64,000 nt of DNA from Cervus elaphus (taxonomy: Eukaryota; Chordata; Mammalia; Artiodactyla; Cervidae), in contig NC_057826.1 in assembly GCF_910594005.1 (NCBI RefSeq), positions 23,097,501 through 23,161,500 of the forward strand, written 5' to 3'. This document shows, piece after piece, positions 44,760-55,661 of the stretch. Position 1 is the stretch's first letter. Each line of letters opens with the position of its first letter. The translations under genes and the position numbers were made by a program. The notes beneath the pieces are model-generated. The model saw only the letters and a list, made by a program, of their open reading frames with translations, had not been told where the DNA came from and made no database searches.

Positions 44760-45290
44760 TTGAACATTAAAACCAGATCATGTCACTTGGTTAAAAGCCT
44801 TCAATGATCTCCCATTCTACATAGACAAAGATACAAATTCCTCGACTTGGCCTGACTGGTCTGGCCCCTGCCCATCCAACCATCTTAAGCCACAGGTCTC
44901 GCCCTCATTCAGTAAACCCCGGCACTGATGAACCTGCAGTTCCTGGAACCCACCAAGCCCTTTTCTTCCTCAGGGCCTTCTGGTCAACAGCTTCCGGTCA
45001 CCCAGGCTCAGCTCAATGAGGGCGTCCCTGACCCTCTTTCCTGAAACAGAATTCCCCTTTATTTTCTACCACAGCACCTGTTTATTTCCTTCTGAGCACT
45101 CATTACCATGTAAATGTCATTTCGTGACTTTGCTGACTTGTTTCTCTTCTGCCTCCTCCACCAGACCATAATTTCCATGAAGGCGGGGGGTCTGTCTGTT
45201 CTCAGCTGTAGCTTCCTAGCATAGCATTTGGTATTCCACTGCTTCTGGATGGAAGATGAAAAGTCCATTCCGAAAGTCACAATAGGATCA
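44760..45290 (+). mobile_element. L2 LINE fragment
   Basis: TTCAATGATCTCCCATTCTAC, then CTTGGCCTGACTGG, AGGGCCTTCTGG, ATGAGGGCGTCCCTGACC and CATAATTTCCATGAAGGCGG, are L2 blocks in order over about 500 bp. It is the best L2 in the window. Stops throughout. Confidence 0.8.
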
Positions 45291-46407
45291 CAGCCCTGTG
45301 TCTCTCTCGTCCCTCCAGGCTTCTGCTCCTCTGCTGTCTCCCTCGAGGGGCTGGCTCACTGCACAGGGGGCTGGCAAAGTGCAGAATCTACCCTCTGGGC
45401 TGGTTTCTGACCCTGTGAGAAAGACCTCCAACAGGGCTGAAGGTGACAGTGAGGTTATAGGGTGTTGGATGGAGGCTGGGAACAAAGTGACAACTCCCAG
45501 TACCCACTCTGGTGTCCTAAGTGGGGTGTCTTTCCTCGTCTCCCTCATGGAAAAGGAGCTCCTCTGCTGAACCATGCACAGATGCCCAAGACTGGGTACC
45601 ACCTAGAGGGCACAGCTGTGAGATAGCCAGACACGGGTGAGGACTGGTATTTCAGGGCCAGAGAACACATGTGCTAGTATGAAAGGAGGCATTTGTACTC
45701 CCTTGGGGCTGCAGAACATCAAGATTCGAATCTTAGGTATGTCGCTGAGCAAAGTCTGGCTCCCACCATCCCCTGGCTGTTCCATAACAGATTACCCTGT
45801 CCCACACAGGCGCCTGGTGTCCTGGGCATTTGCCCAGCCTTCTTAAGGGAGGTTGGCCAACCTTGACCAGACAGTAGTTTCTTGTGACATCCATAGATCT
45901 TGGCAAGAAGCCCCAAGGCTCCGGACAAGAATGGATCTGTTGGTTCCAGGAAGGCAGCTTCTGTGGGAAGCAGATCTCTGGTGGCATTTCTGTACCTCAG
46001 GGATCAGCCCGCTGGGAAGTAAGCCCCCTGGGAGCTACAGATGCTCAGAACTGCATAAGCAACTCACCGCATCAGACCTGTCTCCCTTCCTCATCCTGAA
46101 AAGGGAATATCCAATAGTCTCCAACAAGCTGCCTGCTAAGCTCTCCCTGCCCCCCTCCACCCAGTTTGTTGCAAAAATGTGTGGGCAGTAAAATGTCCTA
46201 ATGAGAGGCCTACATCCCCACAGCCACAGGACACGGCCAAGGATGCAGTGGGGTGACAGTTAGTGGGATGCGAGGCTTTGGATCGAATCCAAGGCAGAAA
46301 GGGCCTGTTACTGCACAGAGTCTGGGGTCCAAGGGAAGAAAGGGAGAGGGGGTGACATCCAGGTAGGTATGGCTCGAGGCAGGAATCATGGAGATTATTG
46401 GTCAATA
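45291..46407. other. Unique non-coding stretch
   Basis: No repeat or exon recognised. Overlapping open frames on both strands (45288-46191) have no family resemblance. Confidence 0.4.
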
Positions 46408-46594
46408 TTTGTTTTTTTCAATTGGGATACGGTTGCCTTACAATACTGCATTTGTCTCTGCTGTACATCGATGTGAATCAGCTATATGCATACATATAGC
46501 CGCTCCCTCTTGGGCCTCCCTCCCAGCCTCCCCTCATCCCAGCCTTCTAGGTCATCACAGAGCACCAAGTTGAGCTCCCTACGATACACAGCAC
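46408..46594 (-). mobile_element. L1 3'UTR fragment (antisense)
   Basis: TCAATTGGGATACGGTTGCC, then GTACATCGATGTGAATCAGC and GTCATCACAGAGCACCAAG, match the same antisense L1 tail segment seen at 34.2 kb. Confidence 0.8.
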
Positions 46595-46902
46595 TTAACT
46601 TTTCGAGTGCCCTTCACGGGAGTTTGACAAATCAGTGAAAAACTTGTATGACAGTGATGAATCTTATAAACAATGTCTAAAACAAATACAACATAACGAG
46701 CACCAAGGACATCAGTGATTTTATCCTGTTGTGGCCACCGCTCTGTGGGCGTCTCACATGGGGCGTTGGCTGCTCATGGGCTTTGAGTCCTCTGCAGTCA
46801 TCACTATGCCTTCTATCCAGTTTTATGCAGGCACAGGCTCTGTCGCCTGAAACGCTGTCTAGTCCTCTCAATGTTCCCGTGGTCTGCAGTTTGCCTACAG
46901 TT
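46595..46902. other. Non-coding spacer
   Basis: Nothing recognised. Confidence 0.4.
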
Positions 46903-47090
46903 CAGTGGTTCTTAAATTTCAGTGTAGTTATGAGTCATCTGGCCTGCTTGATAAAATGAATATTCCCAGGCGCCCTTCAGCGATTCTGATGAAGTAGGTC
47001 TGAAATGTGGCCCCCAAATCTGCATTTGGACAAGCCTCCTAGATGATTCTGCTGTAGGGGAGCCAAAGACCCTGCTTCAAGGAGTACTAA
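46903..47090. mobile_element. MER5-like hAT-Charlie fossil
   Basis: Starts CAGTGGTTCTTAAATTTCAG, then GATTCTGATGAAGTAGGTC and GATGATTCTGCTGTAGGGG, similar to non-autonomous hAT-Charlie elements. Heavily diverged. Confidence 0.55.
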
Positions 47091-47119
47091 GAAATCACTA
47101 TGCAAGTGATTGCTATCTG

Positions 47120-47900
47120 TTGCTTTCTCTTTAAATAATACTGCAGTGAATATCTGGTAGAAATAATGTTTTTTCTTTTGCATAATTTTGTTTAGACATT
47201 TTCTTAAAAGAAAGATTATGGAATCAAAGGCTAAGCATTGTTTTGTAGTTTTTCCCAGATTAGTCTCAAGGGAATTTGAATAATTAAACATTAACTTTTA
47301 GCCTTTAAATTGATTTTTGTAGCAATATAAAAGTTGTCCATATTGCAGGTTCAAGATTTATAATGGGGCTGGTCATTTTTCGATGTAAAGCTTTGTGTGT
47401 AAGCTATCCACTCATTTCCTTTGACTGCTTCTCAAAAAAGGAGCAGGATCCTGGCCTTTTATAGTTACGTCAATTCCTTAGCTATTTTGGATAGAAAGCT
47501 TTATTTGCCACATATATTTTTCCCCTTCTGTGGCTTTCGTTTTTGTGTTGGCTTTATTACATTCTGTGGCACAAAAGGCTTTTAACAACACATTTGGATC
47601 CATCCATCCTGTCCCTGATATCTCTTTCATCAATAGTCAAAATGTTTTCTCCTCATCACAGTTGAAACACATTTGCTTTTCCATTTCCTACCCTGGCTTT
47701 TTATGGCCCATTTGAAATGTATTGTAGTGCATGGTGTGAAAAATATGGATATAAGCTCAATTCTGATCCATGCTGATATTCCAGGATTTAGATGATATTT
47801 GTTAAAGAGTGATTCTTTCTAATAGCCTTGTGCTGACACTCAGTCACCTTACATCAAGTCCTTAAATAACTTCAGTCTCCTTCTGTGGAGTTTATTCCAT
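47120..47900 (-). mobile_element. Old L1 fragment (antisense), approximate
   Basis: Reads like diverged antisense L1 (TTTTCCCCTTCTGTGGCTTTC; CATTCTGTGGCACAAAAGGC). Boundaries and family are uncertain, and no exon is preserved. Confidence 0.5.
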
Positions 47901-47964
47901 TCCCTTGGGCAGTTTCTCTTGTCTTTACCCCAGTAGAATACAGTAATGACTGTCTGGTTATTTT

Positions 47965-48167
47965 GTTGTTGTTTAGTCACTAAGTCATGTCTGCCTCTTT
48001 AGTGACCCCATGGACACTATAGCCTGCAGGCTCCTCTATGGGATTTCCCAGGCAAGAATACTGGAGTGGGTTGCCATTCTCTTCTCCAGGGGATCTTCCT
48101 GACCCAGGGATTGAACCTGTGTCTCTTGATTGGCAGGCAGAGTTTTACCACTGAGCCACCAGGGCAG
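47965..48167 (-). mobile_element. Bov-tA SINE (antisense)
   Basis: Flanked by the 10-bp repeat TGGTTATTTT (47955-47964 and 48168-48177). Standard reversed blocks from GTTTAGTCACTAAGTCATG to CACTGAGCCACCAGGGCAG. Confidence 0.95.
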
Positions 48168-48177
48168 TGGTTATTTT

Positions 48178-48803
48178 AAGTTCCCTCAAAACATTTTGTG
48201 GCATTTTTCCCATTCATACTCCAGCTGAGTTTTATAATTTATTTGTTAAATATAGTGATGTATCTCATTGTGTTAATTTATATCCTTTTGTAATCTGAAT
48301 TTAAGTTAGACTTTATGATCAGGAGGAGAGTATAGTTCTTCATCCACTCATGTTTTGCTTTACTCTTCCTACTTTAAAATTTTCTTTGAAGAAATACCAT
48401 TTATTCCAAGTTAAATTAATTTCCAACTATTCTGGGGAGAGGGAGAATCATTTTTGTGAGTAAACCAGCTCTCCCTTTCCCTTTCCCTTCCCTCTGTCCC
48501 ACTCTTCATTCTCATGCTTATTGAAATACAAGCATTCTGACCCCAAATCCATGCTGATAAAATGACAGACTCCCCCACCCCGAGCCCAGGCCCCGCGAAC
48601 AGTGCTGCTCAGCTGCAGACAGCAGCAGTCTGTGAGCTGCTCTGAAGTCACCCCTGTTTGTCTGACTACGTTTTCCTTTCCCCCCGGGTTAGATGGGCAG
48701 AGTTGTCCTGGCACCACCTTTCTGGGTGAGGGTATAGCTGGTTAGAAAGACTTCGAGTATTCCAGAAATGTCATGCCTCTTTACACTTGATGTTAGCCAA
48801 AGG
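48178..48803. other. Non-coding stretch
   Basis: AT-rich to about 48430, then GC-rich around 48560-48620. No exon or repeat recognised. Confidence 0.4.
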
Positions 48804-49015
48804 GCCGAGAAGTGGCTCAGAGGGTAAAGCATCTGCCTGCAATGTGGGAGACCCGGGTTCAATTCCTGGGTTGGGAAGATGCCCTGGAGAAGGAAATGGC
48901 AACCCATTCCAGTACCCTTGCTGGGAAAATCCCATGGGTGAAGAAGCCTGGTAGGCTACAGTCCATAGGGTTGCAAAGAGTCGGACACGACTGAGCGACT
49001 TCACTTTCACTTTCA
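48804..49015 (+). mobile_element. Bov-tA SINE
   Basis: Body from GAAGTGGCTCAGAGGGTAAAG to AGTCGGACACGACTGAGCG with a TTCACTTTCACTTTCAT tail. The head before GTGGCTCAG is diverged. Confidence 0.93.
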
Positions 49016-49044
49016 TCCCTCTTTATCGAAGAAACAGGAAGACA

Positions 49045-49735
49045 GTGTACTAAGTTGAATAAGTATCCCCTCATGTCCACAGAGAACCTCAGAATGTGAC
49101 CTTATTTGGAAAATAGGGTCTTTGCAAACATAATTAGTTAAAATGAGGTCATAACTGGATTAGTGTTTTATATCATTATATATATAGATGTGTGTTAGTG
49201 GCTTAGTTGTGTCTGACTTTTTGTGACCCCGAGGACTGTAGCCCACCAGGCTCCTCTGTTCATGAGATTCTCCAGGCAAGAATACTGGAGTGGGTTGCCA
49301 TTCCCTTCTCTAGGGGATCTTCCCGATACAGGGATCAAACCCAGGTGTCTTGCATTGCAGGCAGATTCTATACTGCCTGAGATTAGTGGAGGCCCTAAAC
49401 CCAACGACTTTTGTCTGTATAAAAGAGAAAGACAGACACATATTCAAACACACAGACACAGACACGGAGATGAAGAATGCCGTGTGACAACGGACAGAGG
49501 TTGAAGTGGTGGTGCATCTACAGACCAAGGAATGCCAAGGTTGCTGGTAACCATCAAAAGCTGGGAGAAAGGCCTGGAACAGATTCTCCCTCAAAGTCTC
49601 CAGAAGCAACCAACCCTGCCCATAATTTGATCTCAGACTTCTGGCCCCCGGAACTATGAGAGAAACTTCTGGTGATTTAAGCCACTCATTTGTGGTACTG
49701 TGCTATGGAGCCCTATGAAACCAGTCTACACAGCA
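49045..49735 (+). mobile_element. MLT1-type LTR (MaLR), split by a SINE
   Basis: Blocks in MLT1 order: TTGAATAAGTATCCCC, GACCTTATTTGGAAAATAGG, TCTTTGCAAACATAATTAG, then (after the SINE) GGCCCTAAACCCAACGAC and CCCGGAACTATGAGAGAAAC, ending with TTTAAGCCACTCATTTGTGG. It is a solo LTR fossil. Confidence 0.82.
49166..49380 (-). mobile_element. Bov-tA SINE nested in MLT1
   Basis: Flanked by the 8-bp repeat GATTAGTG (49158-49165 and 49381-49388). The tail is an AT-rich TTTTATATCATTATATATA stretch. The body is the usual reversed Bov-tA. Confidence 0.93.
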
Positions 49736-50774
49736 TCCCCAGTTTCACCTGAAATCATCCCCAGTGCTGACTTTTAATTGTAGAATTATCTAAAACACAG
49801 AGAAATGTCCTTGTAAGCTGCCCAAAGCAGAGAATGAACAGTCCACTCCGGAATGTAAATACTCAAGAAATGAGATTTTTCCTGTTTCCTGACCAACCAC
49901 AAGTCTCTTTTCACAGAAGGTGAACTATTTATGGCATATGCCAAATTCTAAGAACCCAGGACTCTTTTGCAAAGGAGGCAATGTGACGTAATTCAAAGAG
50001 CTCGGAAATTGGGCTCAGACCACCAAGGCCTAAATCTTGACTCTGTCATTTACCAGAAGTGTCGCTCTGAGCCGGTCACTTAATTTCTTTGAGCTGTACT
50101 CCTGATCCGTAAAAGGAGACAATAAAAATTTATGCCTAACATATTTCAGGGAGTTATTGCTGGGATCTGATGAGATGGTTTATGGGAAATCATTGTTTAA
50201 CCTGTAAAGCATCAGGCAGATATTACCAATTACTAGTGGCTGCCCCTGGGGTGGGCAGAACAGAGAGAAAGGGCAAGAGGGACACTTCTCACTACATCCC
50301 TTTTTTGTTTCATGTATATAACGAAACTAATGTTAAAACATATTTTAATGTGTAATGAAGGGGGAAAATAAGATAGAACTGCATGCTCATTTTTATCATC
50401 ATCCAGCAATGACATCTAGAGTGTGGGCACCAATGGCCCTCAGATGGGTACCAATGGCCCTCAGATGGGTACCAATCTCTCGAGCTTAGGTGCGGGAACT
50501 CCTGGAACATGACCCAGCTCATGCCTCCTGAGCCATTTTTCCTTGCTTGTGTTAATCCAGAGTTTGTAAACTAGAACTGGGTGTCCAGCCCTGCCATGGA
50601 TTTCACACTGTCCGATTTATCTTTTTGAAATCCAGAGTGAACAGAGACTCCTCTTGCCAAGTGATTGGGGTAACATAGAATTGTGTGTAAAGACAAAGAC
50701 ATATTTGGGAAGACATTTTCCCAGAGCATTTTGAGGTTCCAAAGGCACAGCAAGAAGTAACTGCTTCTATAATT
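49736..50774. other. Non-coding stretch with a MIR
   Basis: About 50020-50200 is a sense MIR (GACTCTGTCATTTACCAG, GGTCACTTAATTTCTTTGAG). A small tandem duplication is at 50425-50476. The rest is unrecognised. Confidence 0.45.
50425..50476. repeat. 21-bp tandem duplication
   Basis: GGGCACCAATGGCCCTCAGAT at 50425-50445 is followed directly by the same unit with one change (GGGTACC) at 50446-50466, and a partial third unit (GGGTACCAAT) follows. A short local slippage array. Confidence 0.92.
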
Positions 50775-51365
50775 CTAAAAGATACATGCACCCCTGTGTT
50801 CATAGCAGCACTATTCACAATAGCCAAGACATGGAAAAAACCTAAATGTCCATCAACAGATGAACAGATAAAGAAGACGTGGTGTACACACGCACACACA
50901 CACACTGGAGTATTATTCAGCCATTAAAAAGAATGAAATAATGCCATTTGCAGCAACATGGATGGACCTAGAAATTATCCTACCAAGGGAAGTAAGTCAG
51001 AAAAAGACAAACACCATATGATATCACTTATATGTGGAATCTAAAACACAACACAAATGAATATATCTATGAAACAAAAACAGACTCACAGACATAGAGA
51101 ACAGCCTTGTAGTTGCCAAGTGGGAAAGGGAGAAGAGAAAAGGACCAGGAGTTTGGTATTAGCAGGTGCCAATTACTGTATATAAGATGGATAAACAACA
51201 AGGTACTACTGTATTACACAGGGAACTATAGTTCAAAACCCTGTGATTAACCATCATGGAAAGGAATATGAAGAAGAATATATGTATATACATGTATATA
51301 TGTATCTTTGCTATACAGCAGAAATTAACACAACATTGTAAATCAGCTATACAATAACATTTTCT
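50775..51365 (+). mobile_element. L1 LINE 3' end (sense)
   Basis: Carries AGCAGCACTATTCACAATAGC, then ACATGGATGGACCTAGAAATT, TATATGTGGAATCTAAAACAC and a tail ending GTAAATCAGCTATACAATAAC. These are the ORF2 end and 3'UTR of L1. A short (CA)n run is inside (about 50888-50905). Stops show it is dead. Confidence 0.93.
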
Positions 51366-52139
51366 TAAGTGATTTAATCAGAGCCCTCAAGGGATTGGAA
51401 TGAGCAGCGGAGCCTTGCCTCCACTTAATGAAGCTCTCTGCCAGGTGATGAGCAGGTCCTCCAAGGTCCTGAGTGCTCGTCTGGGTCTTAAGCCCCGGGG
51501 GTGTGCCTGATACTTGCACCAACCCACTCGATGCCAACACTCCACCCCTCTGGTTGTCACCACTGGCCTCCTCCAAAGCTCTATCCCCTTGACACCATCA
51601 GCATCAGCTGCTCGTCAATATGACACTCCACTTGGGTCACCTTCCTGCCAATAAAGGCCCACTCTTCGTCCTTTGAGGGTGTAAAGTTAGAGAAAAGTCC
51701 CTTGAACCCCCAGCGGGATGGCTGCTTCAGCTCTGCCAGGCAGCCCGCTCCTTCGTTCGGGACACTGACATTTCAGTCCAGCACCGGTTCGGGGCCAGGA
51801 CAGGCTTTCTCCAGAACCAGCCGCTTGGGCCTTGGTTTTGAGTTGGAGCTACCAGGCCAGGATCCTTCCCCATTTTAGCAGTGCCCTGATGTTATTCCCT
51901 ATAATCTATCTTTCCCAAGCCCCGATGGTACGTAAGTGAACTCAGATTGTCTGCAGGACTCAGGTTCTGTCCCAGGTGGCCCTGGGTCTTTGTCATGCAG
52001 GGCATGGGGTTTGTCAAGCAGAAGAGGGGACTGGCATGTATGACTGTGGCCACGTGCCTCAGCTCTAACCAAGACACAGCCAGGCTTGCCCTCCTCTTTC
52101 AAGAGTGTAACAAGGATGCCTGTGATTCCCTTATACACT
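51366..52139. other. Unique non-coding stretch
   Basis: No repeat or exon recognised; short overlapping frames on both strands. Confidence 0.4.
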
Positions 52140-52640
52140 GTAAGAGTTCAGAGCAGCAACTCTGGAGTCAAAGACAAACCTGGGTTCAACCCCAGCTCCA
52201 CAGCTGACAAGCCATGCAATCTTGAGTAAGTTACTTAACCTCTTGTAATCTCAGGTTCTACATTTGTAAAATGAAGGTCAAATAGAGCCAGGTTATAGGG
52301 ATGTTAGGCTTCACTGGTGGTTCAGCTGGTAAAGTATCTGCCTGCAATGTGGGAGATCTGGGTTCCATCCCTGGGATGGGAAGATCCCCTGAAGGAGGGC
52401 ACGGCAACCCACTCCAGTATTCTTGCCTGGAAAATCCCCATGGACAGAGGAGCCTGGCAGACTGCAGTCCATGGGGTCAAAAAGAGTCGGACACGACTGA
52501 GCGCGTCACACAGCACAGCATAGGGATGTCAAAAGAATGAAATGAGGTCAGGCATATAAAGGGCTGTTGGTACCTAACATGTAGTAAGCACTTAATAAAC
52601 ATTAGATGCTGTTATTGTTGTTCTGAATGAAATGATCTAG
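52140..52640 (+). mobile_element. MIR SINE split by a Bov-tA
   Basis: Left part AACTCTGGAGTCAAAGAC to TTTGTAAAATGAAGG, right part AATGAAATGAGGTCAGGC, TAGTAAGCACTTAATAAACAT and a tail ending GCTGTTATTGTTGTTC. Together they form a complete MIR interrupted by the SINE at 52305-52519. Confidence 0.85.
52305..52519 (+). mobile_element. Bov-tA SINE nested in MIR
   Basis: Flanked by the 10-bp repeat ATAGGGATGT (52295-52304 and 52520-52529). Full body from AGGCTTCACTGGTGGTTCAG to GTCGGACACGACTGAGCG. Confidence 0.97.
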
Positions 52641-52975
52641 TTTCTAGTGATGGCTTCAGCTTCAGCTTGGCGAGCTTCAGCAAATCATTTCACCATTATG
52701 AGCTTTTATTTTGTATAAAGTAAGAGGAGGGGTCTTGAGCCTTTTACTTCTTCCTACTCCATGATTCTATTATCCCTTTGACCTTATGGGGTAATACCCC
52801 TTGCCACAGGGACCAACTTTAGGATGATCAGATGAGATGGCTGCCTACAGGGAAAGATGAGAGAGGCTGCCCAAAGTCTATCAGGCTTCTTCAAACCAAA
52901 GCCTGTCTGTCTCCTGGCCTAGATCCCAGGGCATTGGCAGGAAAGGCTGTAGGGAGCTTGCCTGTAGAGCAACCT
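52641..52975. other. Non-coding stretch
   Basis: Nothing recognised. Confidence 0.4.
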
Positions 52976-53214
52976 GGTTGTTGTTTAGTTGCTCAGTTGG
53001 GTCTGACTCTTTGTGACACCGTGGATGTAGCCTGCCAGGCTCCTCTGTCCATGGAATTTTCCAGGCAAGGATACTTATGTGGGTTGCCATTTCCTTCTCT
53101 GGGCGGCGGCGGCGGGGGGGGGGGGGGGGGGGGGGTGTCTTCCTGACCCAGGTACTGAACCCACATCTCTTGCATTAGCAGGTGGATTCTTTACCACTGA
53201 GCCCCAAGGGAAGC
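52976..53214 (-). mobile_element. Bov-tA SINE (antisense) with a G run
   Basis: GTTGTTTAGTTGCTCAGTTG, then CCTGCCAGGCTCCTCTG, and the end CACTGAGCCCCAAGGGAAGC. The block that normally reads TTCTCCAGGGGATCTTCC is replaced by a (GGC)n stretch and a run of 22 G at 53114-53135. Confidence 0.92.
53114..53135. repeat. 22-base G run preceded by (GGC)n
   Basis: A CGG-type stretch at 53101-53113 runs into 22 consecutive G. It is capable of forming a G-quadruplex, and it is a likely site of length error in sequencing. Confidence 0.98.
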
Positions 53215-53439
53215 CGCAGGAGTGGCCTGGTAGATAACCAGTATTAAAGGAAGAAATGCCCGGCCCTAAAGTCTATCTGAAAAACAGATTCTGAAGGAAG
53301 GGGCAGTGTTGAGTAGAATAAACGTCTGCCCGACTGTGTCCTAGTAAGAAAGATTGTGAAGAGACTCCAGGCTGAAAATGCAGTTTCTTGAGCTCTCTAA
53401 AGAGACATTGTGTGTATCAGTTACAAATCTGGCTGAAGA
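53215..53439. other. Non-coding spacer
   Basis: Nothing recognised. Confidence 0.4.
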
Positions 53440-53690
53440 GCTAGACTGCTTGGCACTTTCCTAATGACTTACGCGCATTTAGTCTTCACAACAATCTTGG
53501 CTCTCCCACTTATCAGTTGTGTGACCTTGGTCAAAGTACTTAACCTCTTTGGGCTTCACATTCCTCACTTGTGTAGCAGGGGTAATAACAATAGTTCCTC
53601 CCAGTTGTTGTGAAAACTAAGTCTACATAAGTCCTTAGGAAAATGCCAGTCACATAAGCGCTACATAAGTACTGAGTGTGAATATTTTTA
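53440..53690 (+). mobile_element. MIR SINE(s) (sense)
   Basis: CTCCCACTTATCAGTTGTGTG, ACCTTGGTCAAAGTACTTAAC, then GCAGGGGTAATAACAATAGTTC are MIR blocks in order. A short stretch before about 53500 resembles the end of another MIR. Confidence 0.8.
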
Positions 53691-53935
53691 TGTTATTGCT
53701 TTGGGTTTGGTACTCTGAGGACACCTTTATGTGGGGGGAGGCACGTGGTCCCTCTAACGCTACAACAGAAACAGTCAGAAGCTTCCCCATGATGACTGTG
53801 GAGGTCTGGGTCATAGGTGGAGCTCCTATAAGATGCCCTTTGGAGAGTCTCAGAAATGTGTGCAAGAGGCTTTTTGGATGGTACCGTAACAGTGGCAGAA
53901 GATATCAGAAAAATATAGTGTTACAGCTTACTGTA
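53691..53935. other. Non-coding spacer
   Basis: Nothing recognised. Confidence 0.4.
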
Positions 53936-54134
53936 ACCCTGATGCTGGGAAAGATTGAAGGCAAGAGGAAAAGGGGACGACAGAGGATGAGATGGTTGGA
54001 CGGCATCACCAACTCAATGGACACGAGTTTGAGTAAACTCTGGGAGCTGGCAATGGACAGGGAGGCCTGGCATGCTGCAGTCCAGGGGGACGCAAAGAGT
54101 TGGACATGACTGAGCAACTGAAATGAACTGACTG
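53936..54134 (+). mobile_element. BovB LINE 3' end
   Basis: GATGCTGGGAAAGATTGAAGG, then GGACGGCATCACCAACTC, to GACATGACTGAGCAACTG. The stub is about 200 bp and encodes only the last part of the RT C-terminus (MLGKIEGKRKRGRQ). Confidence 0.93.
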
Positions 54135-54205
54135 ATAATGCTTCCATGCAGGGGCCTGAGGAAATAGTTTACCTCATCGTTATTAGGGATCAGATATCCT
54201 CTGCT

Positions 54206-54325
54206 TGGGCTTCCCTGGTGGCTCAGCTGGTAAAGGATCAGCCTGGAATGCAGGAGACCCTGGTTGGATTCCTGGGTGGGGAAGTTCCCCTTGAGAAGGG
54301 ATAGGCTACCCACTCCAGAATTCTT
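54206..54325 (+). mobile_element. Bov-tA SINE, 3'-truncated (first of a pair)
   Basis: GGCTTCCCTGGTGGCTCAGC to CTACCCACTCCAGAATTC. It runs directly into a second Bov-tA head, so the later element landed in it or next to it. Confidence 0.9.
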
Positions 54326-54545
54326 GGACTTCCTTGGTGGCTCAGACAGTAAAGAATCCCCCTGCAAAGCAGAAGACCTGGGCTCTATCCTTGGGTTGGG
54401 AAGATCCCCTGGAGGAGGGCAAGGCAACCCACTCCAGTATTCTTGCCTGGAGAATCCCCATGGACAGAGGAGCCTGGAGGGCTACAGTCCATCAGGTCTC
54501 AAAGAGTCGGACACAACTGGGCAACTAAGCCAGCACAGCACAGCA
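54326..54545 (+). mobile_element. Bov-tA SINE (second of a pair)
   Basis: GGACTTCCTTGGTGGCTCAG to AGTCGGACACAACTGGGC. Nearly complete; tail CTAAGCCAGCACAGCA. Confidence 0.93.
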
Positions 54546-54649
54546 CCCTCAGCTTGGATACCCCTTGATGGGCTAAACAGTACATTGTCATCTGCCCCTC
54601 AGCATTAATGAGTTTCTCAGATGAGCCAGGGTTTTAGCAGAACCCGAGA

Positions 54650-54980
54650 AAATAAGAATTGAAATTGGATGGGGCGGGCCAGTCCTAGAAGGCGCTCTGT
54701 AGGGGACAGCAGCTGAGTGGGGCGGGGGTGGGCAGACAGGAAGCTCTGAGTGAGTTCAGGACGTGCGTGGGGATTGCAGAGAGCAAGGAAGCAAGCCTCC
54801 GACAAAGGGGGCCTATTTGAGCTTCGCCTCCGAGCCCCTAGGTCCGCGGTCGGCGGCGTCTCCGCAGACCACTGCCCGCAGGGCTGCCCCTCTTATCCTC
54901 GCCTTGGCACGCCAAGGTGGGCCTTCCGCGCAAACCATCTCAAGCGCGTGGGACTCTGCTGCCCCCTAGCGGCCACGATG
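54650..54980. promoter_or_regulatory. CpG-dense patch with GC boxes
   Basis: About 18 CpG between 54800 and 54980 by eye, in a window where CpG is otherwise rare. Two GGGGCGG-type boxes precede it (about 54671-54678 and 54719-54726). It contains the candidate CTCF motif at 54957-54975. No first exon or start codon of a recognisable protein follows on either strand. It fits a small unmethylated CpG element (enhancer or boundary) or an unannotated transcript start. Confidence 0.4.
54957..54975 (-). promoter_or_regulatory. Candidate CTCF motif (reverse)
   Basis: Reverse complement TGGCCGCTAGGGGGCAGCA matches the CTCF consensus at all but one position by my reading (G instead of A in the CCA box). 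Its TAGGGGGCAG core is the strongest form. It lies at the edge of a CpG patch, not in a SINE. Confidence 0.6.
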
Positions 54981-55661
54981 CAGAGGTTCTTCTCTTATAA
55001 TAGAAAATGCGATTTTATAATAGCGTTTGAATAGTGCATTCCAGTTACAAGGCACTATCACAAATATCACAGTGCAGGCTTTCTGCTTGAGTACGCCCCC
55101 TACCTCCCATTGTCTTCAGTCATTTTTGAGCGTATTTCCCCTACACGTCCACAGCCACCTCCCATGCTCCATCTTTCCGATTCCCTTGACTCATTCAGTT
55201 TCTCCTTACGAGTGGAAAAGGCTCCTGGCGCCCAGAGAAGCGTGCAGAGTTCCGACTGCTCCAGGGCCTGGGGTCCTTGCTCCAGCCAGAGGACTGGAGA
55301 GCGCTGCTGGAAAATGACAGCCTCTCCGCTCACCTTGCCCGCCCCCTCCCCTCTTCTCACTGTGGTCCTGGCCACCTGGACACACCTCAGGCCTAGAATT
55401 CTAGAATTGCTCGGAGTTGTCTTTGCTTCCAAGATTGAACCTCAGGAGTCTGCATACTTCCAGTTCCTCTTTACTCTGGACTCCCCCACTCAAACCAGCA
55501 CCCAGCCTGCGCTTTCTCTGCTGCTGCTGAAGGTAATCCCACTTGACCATTTGAGGGGCTGACTGATTGCCCTCATAGTGAAGGGGGCAGCAGATAATGA
55601 AACCTCCGACAAAGCTAGTTACATGGGAGCCCATACTTTTCTTTTTTTTACACATCAGAGA

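Larger units (their letters stand above)
54546..55661. other. Unique non-coding stretch with a CpG patch
   Basis: The 54650-54980 part is CpG-dense (listed separately). The 55090-55660 part has overlapping frames on both strands without family resemblance. Confidence 0.4.

Noticed and set aside
51343..52207. Exons of a downstream gene such as PLEK2
   Set aside because: No pleckstrin-homology or DEP-like residues can be found in any frame. The next gene expected from mammalian gene order seems to lie beyond the window.
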